Positions 15,793-24,600 are shown, numbered from the stretch's first letter. The stretch is DNA of 64,000 bases from Comamonas resistens (GCF_030064165.1 NZ_CP125947.1:5022001-5086000); one strand, 5' to 3'. Numbers and translations are program-made. The notes: generated from the sequence alone by a model not told the origin.

Positions 15793-16770
15793 TCAGTCGG
15801 CCTGGATGCCGAGGTCTTTGATCAGCTTGCCGAAGCGGTTGTAGTCGGCGGCGTTGGTCTTGGCCAGACGCGCCGGCTCCCCGCCTGCGGGCAAGGCGCC
15901 GAAGGTGGCCATCTTGGAGACCACATCCGGCATCTTCAGAATTTCATTGAGCTGGGTGTTCAGCAGCTTGACGATCTCGGGCGACATGCCCTTGGGACCG
16001 AACAGACCTTGCCAGGCCGACACTTCCACGTCCTTGATGCCCAGCTCGCCCATCGTGGGCACGTTGGGTGCCAGCGGGCTGCGCTGGGCATCGGCCACGG
16101 CCAGCACGTTGACCTTGGTGCCTGCGTAAGGCGCGATCGGGCCCCAGGTCATGAAGGTCGTGGGCACATGGCCGCCGATCAGGTCGTTGACGGCCGGCGC
16201 CACGCCTTTGTAGGGGATGTGGCCGAGCTTGGTACCCGCAGCCTTGTTGAACATCTCGCCCAGGATATGCATGGGCGAGCCGCTGCCGGGGCTGGCATAG
16301 GTCAGATTGCCGCCCTTGCCCTGGCTCACCAGAGCCTTGATGTCCTTGATGCCCGAGTTCTGGCTGGTCGCCAGGAACATGGGCTGCACGCTGGTCTGCA
16401 CGATGGGCGTGAAGCCATTGAGCACGTCATAGCTCGAGCCCGAGGCGGTCTTGAGCACGAACTGTGCAATCGCAAAGGTATTGGGCGCCAGCAGCAGCGT
16501 GTAGCCGTCGGGTGCGGCCTTGGCCACATGCACGGTGCCTATGGTGCCGCTGGCGCCAGGGCGGTTGTCCACCAGCACGGGCTGGCCCAGGCGCGTGGAC
16601 AGCTTTTCGGCGTAAAGGCGCGCCATGGCATCGGTGTCGCCACCGGCCGGATAGGCCACGACGATGGTGATGGGCTTGGCGGGATAGGCTTGCGCCAGCG
16701 CGGAACCGGACATCTGGGCTGCAGCCAGCAATGCAGCAGCGATAACTACCTGGCGACGAATGTTCTTCAT
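15793..16770 (-). CDS. Bug-family tripartite tricarboxylate transporter receptor (orphan)
   Basis: A 325-aa periplasmic binding protein with signal peptide (residues 1-26, cleavage after SALA). It has the Bug signature YPAKPITIVVAYPAGGDTDAMAR, VDNRPGASGTIGT and PDGYTLLLAPN, and the family's MGELG and WQGLFGPKGM C-terminal half. Bug proteins bind small carboxylates or amides with high affinity. No TctA/TctB membrane subunits occur in the window, so it either works with partners elsewhere or as a sensor. It lies 68 bases after the extradiol dioxygenase gene, in the same orientation. The start is set by the family signal peptide. Confidence 0.92.
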   Translation of the reverse strand: MKNIRRQVVIAAALLAAAQMSGSALAQAYPAKPITIVVAYPAGGDTDAMARLYAEKLSTRLGQPVLVDNRPGASGTIGTVHVAKAAPDGYTLLLAPNTFAIAQFVLKTASGSSYDVLNGFTPIVQTSVQPMFLATSQNSGIKDIKALVSQGKGGNLTYASPGSGSPMHILGEMFNKAAGTKLGHIPYKGVAPAVNDLIGGHVPTTFMTWGPIAPYAGTKVNVLAVADAQRSPLAPNVPTMGELGIKDVEVSAWQGLFGPKGMSPEIVKLLNTQLNEILKMPDVVSKMATFGALPAGGEPARLAKTNAADYNRFGKLIKDLGIQAD

Positions 16771-16838
16771 GGAATAGCCCGTGGGTTGTGGAATCGTTGT
16801 GGGTGAAAGCACTGGCCAGCCGGTGCTTTCAATGTCTC

Positions 16839-17801
16839 TCAATGTTTTTTATCAGTCAGGAACTTGCCGTCGGCGGCGCCCGCGCCCTTCTGGCGGCGGG
16901 TGTTGCCGTCCAGGCCGCCGTCGATCGCCCATTCGGCGAACACCGTCGGGCCGGGCTCGAACTCGCGCGGCTGCCAATCGGCCGTCAGTTGGTCCTCGTC
17001 GGCGTAGTACTCGACCAGCGCGCCGGCCGGGTTCTTGAAGTACCAGAAGTAGGCCGACGACACGGGGTGGCGGCCCGGGCCGAGCTGGGTGTCCCAGCCG
17101 CAGCGCGAGATATGCATGCCGCCGCCGAAGACCTCGTGGATATCGCGCACCGTGAAGGCCACGTGGTTCAGGCCGGCGTGCTTGTCGGGGCGCTGCAGCA
17201 GGAAGATGTCGTGGTGGCCGCCGTCGGGCGCGGTGCGCAGGAAGGCGCCGCGCTCGGGGTAGCGGTCCGAGGCCGCGAAGCCGAAGTTGTCCACGTAGAA
17301 GCGCTCGCAGGCCTGCACGTCCTTGACGAAAAAGACCACATGGCCGACCTCGATGGGCTGGGCGCGCTCGTAGGCCGGGCTGGCCTGGTTGATGCGGCCC
17401 TTGCGGTCCCAGGTGTTGTACTCGGCGCTGTGCATCTGCACGTCGCGCTTTTGCGTGAGCTGCAGGCGCACGGCCAGGCCGTTGGGGTCGGTGCAGCCGA
17501 TGCGGCCATTGCCCTGGACGAAGCCCGGCAGCGCGCGGATGCGGTCCGCATACAGCGCGAGGTCGGCTTCGCTCTCCACGCCCCAGACCACTTCGCGCAG
17601 CGTGGGACCGGCCTCGATGGCAGGCGGCAGGTCGGGGTGGTTGGTGGCGGCCACGATCACGCGGCAGCCGTTCAGCGTTTCGAACACCAGCCGGTCGGCC
17701 TGCTCGTCGGCCAGGCTCAGGCCCCAGTCGAGAAAGAACTGGCGGCAGGCCGGCAGGTCGTCGGCGCCGTAGCTGATTTCGTCAATGCCCAGTACGCTCA
17801 T
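16839..17801 (-). CDS. Type I extradiol ring-cleavage dioxygenase (VOC fold)
   Basis: A 320-aa two-domain VOC protein. The C-terminal domain carries a full extradiol set: His in EVGHVVFFVKD, His residues in GGHHDIFLL, His in GLNHVAFTVRD, and the signature WYFKNPAGALVEYYAD. The latter fits the extradiol consensus (aromatic, Y, x2, N, P, x, G, x3, E) and supplies Tyr and the Glu ligand. The N-terminal domain lacks ligands, as usual. It should open a catechol-type ring at the meta position using Fe(II). AAGGAAAG precedes the ATG. It follows the aldehyde dehydrogenase gene by nine bases. Catechol identity unknown. Confidence 0.82.
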   Translation of the reverse strand: MSVLGIDEISYGADDLPACRQFFLDWGLSLADEQADRLVFETLNGCRVIVAATNHPDLPPAIEAGPTLREVVWGVESEADLALYADRIRALPGFVQGNGRIGCTDPNGLAVRLQLTQKRDVQMHSAEYNTWDRKGRINQASPAYERAQPIEVGHVVFFVKDVQACERFYVDNFGFAASDRYPERGAFLRTAPDGGHHDIFLLQRPDKHAGLNHVAFTVRDIHEVFGGGMHISRCGWDTQLGPGRHPVSSAYFWYFKNPAGALVEYYADEDQLTADWQPREFEPGPTVFAEWAIDGGLDGNTRRQKGAGAADGKFLTDKKH

Positions 17802-17810
17802 GATCTTTCC

Positions 17811-19286
17811 TTAATTTGCCCAGGCCAGGGGGGATTCGTTGAGGCCCCAGTACAGGCTCTTCTGCTCCATGTACTGCTGGATGCCCATACGGCCCTTCTC
17901 GCGGCCCAGGCCGCTGTCGCGCCAGCCGCCGAACGGCGTGGATATGGAGAACTGCTTGTAGGTGTTGATCCACACGGTGCCGGCCTGCACCGCGCGGCCG
18001 ATGCGCCATGCGGCCTTGTAGTCGCGCGTCCAGATGCCGGCGGCCAGCGCGTAGACGCTGTCGTTGGCCTGGGCCAGCAGATCGTCCTCGTTGTCGAAGG
18101 GCATGGCCACGAGCACGGGGCCGAAGATCTCCTGCTGGCAGATCTGGTCGGTATTGCTCACGCCTTCGAGGATGGTCGGGCGGTAGTAGTAGCCGCGCTC
18201 GTACAGCGCGCCCTCGGGGCGATGGCCGCCGGTGCGCAGCTGGCCGCCTTCGGACAGGCCGAGCTGCACATAGCTCTCGATGGATTCGCGGTGCTTGGCC
18301 GTGATCAGCGGGCCCATCTGGGTGCGCTCGTCGGCGGGATCGCCCACGCGCAGCGCGGCGGCCTTGGCGCTCAGGCGCTGCATGAATTCGGCGTACAGGT
18401 TCCTGGCCACGAACAGGCGCGAGCCGGCAATGCAGGATTCGCCCGAGGAGCTGAAGATGCCGTAGAGCACGCCGTTGACGGCGTGGTCGAGGTCGGCGTC
18501 CTCCAGCACCATGGTCGCCGACTTGCCGCCCAGCTCCAGCGAGACGGGCATCATCTTGTCGGCCGCGATGCGCGCGATGTGCTTGCCGGTGGAGGTGCCG
18601 CCGGTGAACGACACGCGCTTGACCAGCGGGTGCTTGGTGATGGCGTCGCCGATCACCGAGCCGCGGCCGGGCAGCACGCTGACCATGCCCTTGGGCACGC
18701 CGGCCTCTTCGCAGATCCTGGCCAGCTCCAGCGCCAGCAGCGGCGTGGCTTCGGCGGGCTTGACGACCACGGCATTGCCGGCCGCCAGCGCGGGAGCGAG
18801 CTTCTGCGCCTCGCTGGCAATCGGCGAGTTCCACGGCGTGATGGCCGCGACCACGCCCATAGGCTCGTAGACGCTCATGGTCATGAAGTCGCCGCGCGAG
18901 GGCGTGAGGGTCTCCTCCATGGTCTCGCAGGCCGCCGCGAAGTACTGGAAGGTGCCGGCGGCGCTGGCCACCAGGGCACGCGTTTCCTTGATGGGCTTGC
19001 CGTTGTCCAGGCGCTGCAGCTGGGCCAGAGGCTCGGCGCGCTCGCGGATCAGCTGCGCAATGCGGTAGAGCACGGCGGCGCGCTCGTGCGGCTTCTTCTG
19101 GGCCCAGCCGCTGGTGCGGAAGGCCTGGTCGGCCTTCTGGATGGCTTCTTCGACATCCGCCAGGCTGGGGGCGCGCAGGCGGCCCACGATTTCGCCGGTC
19201 GCGGGGTAGAGCGTGGCGGACTCGTCGCCGCCGCCCAGGCGCCATTCGCCAGCGATATTGATGGGGAGCAGTTCTAGGTTGGCCAT
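17811..19286 (-). CDS. NAD(P)-dependent aldehyde dehydrogenase
   Basis: A 491-aa classical ALDH. Visible: the oxyanion Asn region ITPWNSPIASEAQKLAPALAAGN, VVKPAEATP, the cofactor loop SFTGGTSTGKHIA, the general-base Glu in SLELGGKSA, and the nucleophile Cys in SSGESCIAGSRLFV (~residue 300). EIFGPVL and FGGWRDSGLGREKG close the family pattern. It resembles betaine/hydroxymuconic semialdehyde dehydrogenases. GAGGAG lies upstream of the ATG, 11 bases after the ThDP enzyme's stop. It probably oxidises the aldehyde released by the neighbouring ThDP-dependent decarboxylase, or a ring-fission semialdehyde. Confidence 0.9.
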   Translation of the reverse strand: MANLELLPINIAGEWRLGGGDESATLYPATGEIVGRLRAPSLADVEEAIQKADQAFRTSGWAQKKPHERAAVLYRIAQLIRERAEPLAQLQRLDNGKPIKETRALVASAAGTFQYFAAACETMEETLTPSRGDFMTMSVYEPMGVVAAITPWNSPIASEAQKLAPALAAGNAVVVKPAEATPLLALELARICEEAGVPKGMVSVLPGRGSVIGDAITKHPLVKRVSFTGGTSTGKHIARIAADKMMPVSLELGGKSATMVLEDADLDHAVNGVLYGIFSSSGESCIAGSRLFVARNLYAEFMQRLSAKAAALRVGDPADERTQMGPLITAKHRESIESYVQLGLSEGGQLRTGGHRPEGALYERGYYYRPTILEGVSNTDQICQQEIFGPVLVAMPFDNEDDLLAQANDSVYALAAGIWTRDYKAAWRIGRAVQAGTVWINTYKQFSISTPFGGWRDSGLGREKGRMGIQQYMEQKSLYWGLNESPLAWAN

Positions 19287-19297
19287 GGTGCAACTCC

Positions 19298-20992
19298 TCA
19301 CTGAACCTTGGTGGTGGCCGGGATCTGGTCGAGCTTGTTCACCGGAGGGCCCGAGAACGTGGTCTTGAAGCTGCCGATGGCGCGCATGTCGATCTCCAGC
19401 AGGAACGGGCCCTTCCTGCTCCAGGCGCCATCCAGCACGGCGGGCAGCTCGTCGAGATTGCTCACGCGGGCATGGGGCAGCTTGATGGACGCGCACAACT
19501 GGGCGTAGTCGGGCGTGTGCAGCTCCACATAGCAGCGGCGGCCGCCGTAGGAGGCGTCCTGGATGTTCTGGATCACGCCATAGCGCTGGTCGTTCATCAG
19601 CACGATCAGGGTGTCGCACTCTTCCTGCACCAGGGTGGCGAGTTCGCCCAGGTTCAGGATGAAGCCGCCGTCGCCGGCCAGGCCCAGGGTCTTGCGGCCC
19701 GAGCCGCTTTCGGCCGCGCCGATGGCCGCACCGATGGCCATGGGCATGCCCATGCCGATGCCGCCGCCCGTGGCGTGCACGCCGGCGTTGGGCTCGAAGA
19801 AGCGCAGCTCGCGGTTGCCCCAGGTGCTGTTGGAGACGGTCACGTCGCGCACCCAGTTGAAGTTGCGGCCCACCACCTGCTGCAGCTGCTGCACCAGGGC
19901 GCTGTACGGGCCCAGGCCGTCGCGCATGGTGGCGACGACTTCGTCGTGCGTGCGGCGCAGATCGGCCAGCAGCTCGGGGTCGGCCTTGTAGCCGCGCTTT
20001 TCCAGGCGATCGGCCAGGCCGTTCAGGGCCAGGGCCGAGTCGCCGCAGACGAAGCCGTCATCCATGTAGCAGCGGCCCTGCTGGGCGGCGTCCACGTCGA
20101 TGCGCAGCAGCGGGCGCGGCAGCTTGAGTTCGTACTTCAGCGTCTCGTTGCTGCGCAGGCGCGTGCCCACGGCCAGCATGGCGTCGCAGCGCTGGTAGAA
20201 GGCCTCGACGGGCTTCTGGATGTTGTAGGCGCCCAGCGTCGCCGGGTCGTCCTCGGGCACGATGCCGCGGCCCTGGCCGGTGCTGACGATGCCGAAGCCC
20301 ATGGCCTTCAGGCGCTGCACGGCCGCGCCGGCGTGGCGCGCGCCGCCGCCCAGCCACAGCAGCGGGCGCCGGGCCTTGGCCAGCGTGTCGGCCAGCGCGT
20401 CCAGCGAAGCCTCGCTCGGCGCCAGCACGGGCACCGGCAGCGGCGACCAGTCGCCGGGCATGTCGATCACGCTCTGCTGGATGTCGATCGGGATCTCGAC
20501 GCTCACCGGGCCGGTGGGCGCGGTCATCGCGGCCTGCACCGCGGCCTTCAGCGTGGACAGGCAGGTCTCGGCGCTCAGCACGCGGAAGGCGGCCTTGGAG
20601 ACGGCCTTGAGCATGGTCAGCTGGTCCGGCGCCTCGTGGATGTACGACAGCTTCTTGTCCAGGTACTGGGTCTCGATCTGGCCGGTGATGTGCAAGAGCG
20701 GCGTGCCGGCGGTGTAGGCCTCGACCAGGCTGCCGGCGATGTTGCCCGAGGCCGGGCCGGTGCTGGTGATGCACACGCCCAGGCTGGAGGTGGAGCGAGC
20801 GCAGGCGTCGGCCATGTTGCCGGCGCCGGCCTCGCCGCGCGCCATCACAAAGCGCAGCTTGCCGCGCGCGAACATCGCGTCGAGGATGGGCATGTTGTGG
20901 ATGGAGATCACCCCGAAGGCAGCCTTGACATTGCAATGCTCGAGGAATTCGGCGACGGCGGCGCCCACGGTAATTTGGTTTGGCTTAGGCAT
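19298..20992 (-). CDS. Thiamine-diphosphate-dependent enzyme (acetolactate synthase/benzoylformate decarboxylase-like)
   Basis: A 564-aa three-domain ThDP enzyme. The cofactor-activating Glu is E54 in MARGEAGAGNMADA. The PP domain carries the GDG motif in LAGDGGFILNLGELATLVQ with the NDQRYGVI segment after it. GPVSVEIPIDIQ and GPASGNIAGSL are POX-family motifs. Members decarboxylate 2-oxo acids or form acyloins. Preceded and followed by an SDR and an ALDH, a 2-oxo acid decarboxylase role is favoured. GGAGG lies upstream of the ATG at 20992, which overlaps the SDR gene's end by eight bases. A catalytic difference such as oxalyl-CoA-type chemistry cannot be excluded. Confidence 0.85.
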   Translation of the reverse strand: MPKPNQITVGAAVAEFLEHCNVKAAFGVISIHNMPILDAMFARGKLRFVMARGEAGAGNMADACARSTSSLGVCITSTGPASGNIAGSLVEAYTAGTPLLHITGQIETQYLDKKLSYIHEAPDQLTMLKAVSKAAFRVLSAETCLSTLKAAVQAAMTAPTGPVSVEIPIDIQQSVIDMPGDWSPLPVPVLAPSEASLDALADTLAKARRPLLWLGGGARHAGAAVQRLKAMGFGIVSTGQGRGIVPEDDPATLGAYNIQKPVEAFYQRCDAMLAVGTRLRSNETLKYELKLPRPLLRIDVDAAQQGRCYMDDGFVCGDSALALNGLADRLEKRGYKADPELLADLRRTHDEVVATMRDGLGPYSALVQQLQQVVGRNFNWVRDVTVSNSTWGNRELRFFEPNAGVHATGGGIGMGMPMAIGAAIGAAESGSGRKTLGLAGDGGFILNLGELATLVQEECDTLIVLMNDQRYGVIQNIQDASYGGRRCYVELHTPDYAQLCASIKLPHARVSNLDELPAVLDGAWSRKGPFLLEIDMRAIGSFKTTFSGPPVNKLDQIPATTKVQ

Positions 20993-21785
20993 GGCGTGAA
21001 TGGCCTCCGGAAACATCGATATGGCTGCCCGTCGTGTACGAAGACAGCGGCGTGGCAAGAAAGAAAATGGCGCGTGCGGCCTCGGCAGGCTTGCCCAGAC
21101 GGCCCATGGGGATGTGTTTTGTGCTTGCGAGCGCACCGCTCCACTGCTCCCAGGTCTGGCTCTTGTCCTCGCGGGCCTCAAAGCGGCGGCGCCACTGGCC
21201 GGACTCGATCAGGCCGACCAGAATGCCGTTGACGCGCACGCCCTTGGGCGCGAACTCGGTGGCCATGGAGCGCACCAGGTTCTTGAGGCCGGCGCGCGCG
21301 GCCGAGGTGGCAACCATGTGCGGCTCGGGCTGGGAGGCCAGCAGCGAGTTCACGCAGACGATGGCCGAATCCTCGCCGCGCTCGAGCTGCGGCAGAAAGG
21401 CACGCGTGGGATGCAGCACCGAGAAGAACTTCAGGTGCAGCTCCTCGGTCCAGGCCTCGTCCGTGGTGTTCTCGAAGGTCGAGACACGGCCCTGGCCGGC
21501 GTTGTTGACGAGGATGGAAGCCGGTCCCAGCGCCGCTTCGCTGGCGCGCGCGAACTGCTGCACCTGCCCGGCATCGAGCACATCGCAGGCCTGGGCGAAC
21601 AGGCGCTCGCGCGCCGTGGGATGGATTTGCAGCAGATGCTGTACGGCCTGCTCCAGACGCTCGGGATTGCGGCCGCACAGGGCCACGCGTGCGCCCTGGG
21701 CCAGCAGCAGCTCCACGGTGGCCAGACCTATGCCCGAAGAGCCGCCGGTGACGACGGCCGTGGCGTCGAGTTTGAAATCATGCAT
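20985..21785 (-). CDS. SDR-family protein lacking the canonical Tyr/Lys catalytic pair
   Basis: A 266-aa Rossmann-fold protein. The cofactor loop TGGSSGIG is at 13-20, NNAG is intact (ILVNNAGQGRVS), and VRVNGI follows the active site. Where classical SDRs have YxxSK, this one reads VATSAARAG: the Tyr is Thr and the Lys is Arg. Such divergent SDRs exist in aromatic clusters, but their chemistry is unclear. The start at 21785 follows GGAGGCGGCC. It overlaps the iclR stop by eight bases upstream and the ThDP gene start by eight downstream, so expression is tightly coupled. Confidence 0.82.
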   Translation of the reverse strand: MHDFKLDATAVVTGGSSGIGLATVELLLAQGARVALCGRNPERLEQAVQHLLQIHPTARERLFAQACDVLDAGQVQQFARASEAALGPASILVNNAGQGRVSTFENTTDEAWTEELHLKFFSVLHPTRAFLPQLERGEDSAIVCVNSLLASQPEPHMVATSAARAGLKNLVRSMATEFAPKGVRVNGILVGLIESGQWRRRFEAREDKSQTWEQWSGALASTKHIPMGRLGKPAEAARAIFFLATPLSSYTTGSHIDVSGGHSRHA

Positions 21786-22635
21786 GGCCGCCTCCTGCGC
21801 GCCGTGAAGTGATGGACAGAACCTGCGCGCTGGACTGCGGCCGGTAGTTGAGCAGCTCCGACAGCTCGTCGGCCGCGGCGCAGACACGCGGCACCAGCTC
21901 CGTCTGGCGCTCGGGATCGATCTGGGCCGAGGCCAGGGTCACGCCCAGGGCCGCGATGACGCGGCCGCTGTGGTCGCGCACGGGCGCGGCGATGGTGGAG
22001 ATCGAGCTTTCGTAGAAACCGGCACCCGCCACATGGCCGCGCTCGCGATCGGACTGAACCAGATCGAAGAGCTCGATCACGGTCTTTGGCGTATTGGGCG
22101 AATGGCCTTCCAGGTGCTCTTCGGGGTAGAGGGCGCGCAGCTCCGGCAGCGACAGGTCGGCCAGCAGGATGCGGCCCAGCAGCGTGGCATGGGCGGGCAG
22201 CCGCGTGCCCACGCGCACCGAGCTGGTCAGCGGCGTCGGCGGCGTGACCTTGGCCACGTAGACGATGGAGCGGCCGTCACGCACCACGATGTTGCAGGGG
22301 AAGCGGATTTCATCGCACAGCCGCGCGATCACGGGCTGGCCCAGCTCGGTCAGGTCCATGGAGGACAGGAACTCGAAGCCCAGGCGCAGCACGGACAGGC
22401 CCAGCCGGTAGTCGTTGCCGCCCTCGGCGCGCTGCAGAAAGCCCATGCTCTCCAGCGTGTTGAGCATGCGGAACACCGTGGCGCGCGGCAGTTGCAAGCG
22501 GCGCGCCAGCTCGGGCGCGCCCAGCGTGGCGTTGTCGCGGCCGAACTCCTGCAGCAGGCGCAGGCCGCGCTCCAGCGCGGGCACCATGTACTTTTCGGAG
22601 CCGCCGTCGGCCAAGACGTTGTCGTTGTCGCTCAT
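21778..22635 (-). CDS. IclR-family transcriptional regulator
   Basis: A 285-aa regulator. The HTH region is VPALERGLRLLQEFG, APELARRLQLPRATVFRMLNTLESMGFLQR (residues ~18-75). The effector domain contains VRVGTRLPAHATLLGRILLA and ERGHVAGAGFYESSISTIAAPVRD, the usual ligand-pocket stretch. It is embedded in the operon between two SDR genes, so it would be produced with the enzymes (feedback loop). It is clearly paralogous to the IclR protein at 26681. Target site candidate: the TTTCA-N4-TGAAA palindrome before the operon's first gene. Confidence 0.92.
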   Translation of the reverse strand: MSDNDNVLADGGSEKYMVPALERGLRLLQEFGRDNATLGAPELARRLQLPRATVFRMLNTLESMGFLQRAEGGNDYRLGLSVLRLGFEFLSSMDLTELGQPVIARLCDEIRFPCNIVVRDGRSIVYVAKVTPPTPLTSSVRVGTRLPAHATLLGRILLADLSLPELRALYPEEHLEGHSPNTPKTVIELFDLVQSDRERGHVAGAGFYESSISTIAAPVRDHSGRVIAALGVTLASAQIDPERQTELVPRVCAAADELSELLNYRPQSSAQVLSITSRRAGGGHA

Positions 22636-22648
22636 GACTGGTCTGCGC

Positions 22649-23419
22649 TCAGTTCATGACGAAGCCGCCGTTGACGGGCAGCACCTGGCCCGTCACGAAG
22701 CGTGCGCCATCCGACAGCAGATAGGACACGGCGCCCGAGACATCCTCTGGGCCCTGCTCGCGCTGCAGCGCGCGCTGGTCGATGTAGAGGCGGTGGCGGT
22801 GCTCGGGCACGTACTCGGTGGCTTCCACCAGCACCAGGCCGGGCGCCACGGCGTTGACGGTGACGTTGTCGCCGCCCATTTCACGGGCCATGGCATGGGT
22901 CATGGCCATGACGGCGCCCTTGCTGGCCACGTAGGCCATCAGGTTGGGCGCGCCCCACAGCGCGGTGTCGGAAGCCAGGTTGACCACGGCGCCACGACCG
23001 CTGTCACGCAGTGCGGCACGGCAGGCGCGCGTCATCAGCCAGACGCCGCGCACGTTGACGCTCATCACCTGGTCCCACTTCTCGAGCGCGATGTCGTCCA
23101 TGCCCTTGCCGCCCGAGTCGGTGACGGCGGCGTTGTTGACCAGACCGTCGAGCCCGCCCAGGGCTTGCACCGCCTGCTGCGCGCAATGCGCGATGGAGTC
23201 AGGGTTGCCGGCATCGAAGGCCACGCCATGGGCTTGCAGGCCCTTGGCACGCAACTGCTCCACGGCCTGGGCCAGCAGCTCTTCACGCAGATCGGCCAGC
23301 ACGACCTGTGCGCCCTGCGTGCACAGCGTCTGTGCAAAGGCAAAACCCAGGCCGCGCGCGGCGCCGGTGACGAGGATCCGGCGCCCTGCGAGCGGCCCGG
23401 TGGAATGCGTGGTGTTCAT
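22649..23419 (-). CDS. SDR-family oxidoreductase (classical)
   Basis: A 256-aa classical short-chain dehydrogenase. Cofactor loop VTGAARGLGFAFA near residue 15, VNNAAVTDSGG, catalytic Ser in NLASDTALWG and YVASKGAVMAMT giving Tyr/Lys. The C-terminal LSDGARFVTGQVLPVNGGFVMN is typical of FabG-like and cis-diol or alcohol dehydrogenases. AGGA lies five bases before the ATG at 23419; another ATG six bases upstream is possible. It is the first gene of the leftward catabolic operon. It could oxidise the cis-diol made by the Rieske enzyme, or a later alcohol. Confidence 0.88.
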   Translation of the reverse strand: MNTTHSTGPLAGRRILVTGAARGLGFAFAQTLCTQGAQVVLADLREELLAQAVEQLRAKGLQAHGVAFDAGNPDSIAHCAQQAVQALGGLDGLVNNAAVTDSGGKGMDDIALEKWDQVMSVNVRGVWLMTRACRAALRDSGRGAVVNLASDTALWGAPNLMAYVASKGAVMAMTHAMAREMGGDNVTVNAVAPGLVLVEATEYVPEHRHRLYIDQRALQREQGPEDVSGAVSYLLSDGARFVTGQVLPVNGGFVMN

Positions 23420-23767
23420 GGTCATCCTGATCTGCTTTGTTTCAAATATGAAATGACACTTTTTTCTTGAAACAGATGGCAGTTTAGTGACGATCTTTTT
23501 GGGTCATAACAAGGGAAAACCCGCAAGAGATACAAAAAATAACCAACCGAACAGGCGAAAAAAAAACCGCGGCCAGCGCGGTTGGGAAAGAGGTTGTCAT
23601 CCATGAAGCCACCGGCCATCGGGCGGCAGGCCAGACAGGGATTGGAGGTATCCCGATTTGATAGCTAGCAACGCGCACCCGTACCTGGCTTTATGCAAAA
23701 AGCCATCCAGGATTCATATGGAATGGGCGCCAGCAGCTATCAAAAAATCAGCCGCCAGCCCGAACCT
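23420..23767. other. Gene-free region between the first SDR gene and mtnN
   Basis: About 350 bases. It contains the leftward operon promoter region with the TTTCA/TGAAA palindrome, an A-rich run near 23558-23567, and degenerate pieces of the dispersed repeat (GATAGCTAGCAACGCGC near 23660 and CAGCAGCTATCAAAAAA near 23731). No coding sequence is supported. Confidence 0.55.
23440..23453. promoter_or_regulatory. TTTCA-N4-TGAAA palindrome before the catabolic operon
   Basis: TTTCA AATA TGAAA, a perfect 5-bp inverted repeat 21 bases upstream of the first gene. It resembles the GTTCA-N5-TGAAAC site in front of the second operon (28974-28989). Both operons encode related IclR proteins, making these candidate operators. 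Confidence 0.4.
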
Positions 23768-24505
23768 TCAAGGCATCTGGCGCAGAAAGTCCGACACCAC
23801 CAGCTGGGCATAGCGGCTGGCCACGGTGCGCACGAACGTGGAGAAGTCCACATGGGCGCTGTCGTCGGCGCGGTCCGAGATGGTGCGCATGGCCGCAAAC
23901 GGCACGCCATAGTCGAAGCAGGCCTGGGCCACGGCAGCTCCCTCCATCTCCACGGCCAGCACATGGTGGCTCGCGGCCTGCAGCTCGGTACGCAGGCGGT
24001 CGCTGGCCTGGCGCGAACTGACGAACTGGTCGCCGCTGGCGATCAGCCCCTCATGCAAGCGGGCCGACGCGTGGGAGGCCACGATACCGGCCTGGACCGC
24101 GGAGGCTGCCGCCTGCACCAGGCGGTCCGTCATCGCGCCATCGCAGGCCAGGGTGCTGCAGCCATATCCCGGCATTTCCCAACGCGGAAAGATCGGCGAG
24201 GCGTCCATGTCGTGCTGCATGAACTGCCGCGCGATCACCACGTCGCCCACGTTCACGCCCTGTCCTATGCCGCCAGCCACGCCCGTGAACACGATGGCGC
24301 GCACGCCAAAGCGCTCGATCAGCGCCGCCGTGGTGGTGGCCGCAGCCACCTTGCCTATGCCCGACAGCGCGCACACCACCTCATGCCCATGCAGCCGGCC
24401 CAGCCAGAAGTCGCGCCCCGCATGGCGCTGGCCTTGCATGCCTTCCATGGCGTCCACCAGGCCGTGTTGTTCTTCGGCAAGAGCACTGAGAATGGCAATC
24501 GTCAT
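23768..24505 (-). CDS. mtnN: 5'-methylthioadenosine/S-adenosylhomocysteine nucleosidase
   Basis: A 245-aa PNP/UDP-family nucleosidase opening MTIAILSALAEEQ, with the active-site Glu at ~11-12. SGIGKVAAATTTAAL and FTGVAGGIGQGVNVGDVVIA bind ribose/nucleobase. The catalytic trio continues with VEMEGAAVAQ and the ISDRADD aspartate. It cleaves MTA and SAH to adenine plus the thioribose. The start at 24505 gives the family N-terminus; no strong ribosome-binding site is visible. It is separated from the preceding operon by a terminator, so likely its own unit. SAH recycling is independent of the adjacent catabolic genes. Confidence 0.9.
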   Translation of the reverse strand: MTIAILSALAEEQHGLVDAMEGMQGQRHAGRDFWLGRLHGHEVVCALSGIGKVAAATTTAALIERFGVRAIVFTGVAGGIGQGVNVGDVVIARQFMQHDMDASPIFPRWEMPGYGCSTLACDGAMTDRLVQAAASAVQAGIVASHASARLHEGLIASGDQFVSSRQASDRLRTELQAASHHVLAVEMEGAAVAQACFDYGVPFAAMRTISDRADDSAHVDFSTFVRTVASRYAQLVVSDFLRQMP

Positions 24506-24542
24506 GGGTGTCGTGATTCCGGAGCGAGGGAGGGAAAAGACA

Positions 24543-24563
24543 AAAGCGGCACAAGGCCGCTTT
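24543..24563 (-). terminator. Rho-independent terminator of the second catabolic operon
   Basis: AAAGCGGC (24543-24550), loop ACAAG, GCCGCTTT (24556-24563), followed on the minus strand by TTTGTCTTTT. It lies 37 bases after the stop of the Bug receptor gene. Confidence 0.8.
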
Positions 24564-24600
24564 GCTTCGTAGCGCAAGAGCGCGATTAGAGCATGAGGGT

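Noticed and set aside
16788..19277. A very long open frame (829 codons) on the + strand
   Set aside because: It lies wholly antisense to the VOC and aldehyde dehydrogenase genes. The translation is Ala/Gly/His/Gln-rich low complexity with no family motifs, typical of a stop-poor frame in GC-rich DNA.
19472..21232. A 586-codon + strand open frame
   Set aside because: It is antisense to the ThDP enzyme and part of the SDR gene, with His/Ala/Gln-rich nonsense composition.
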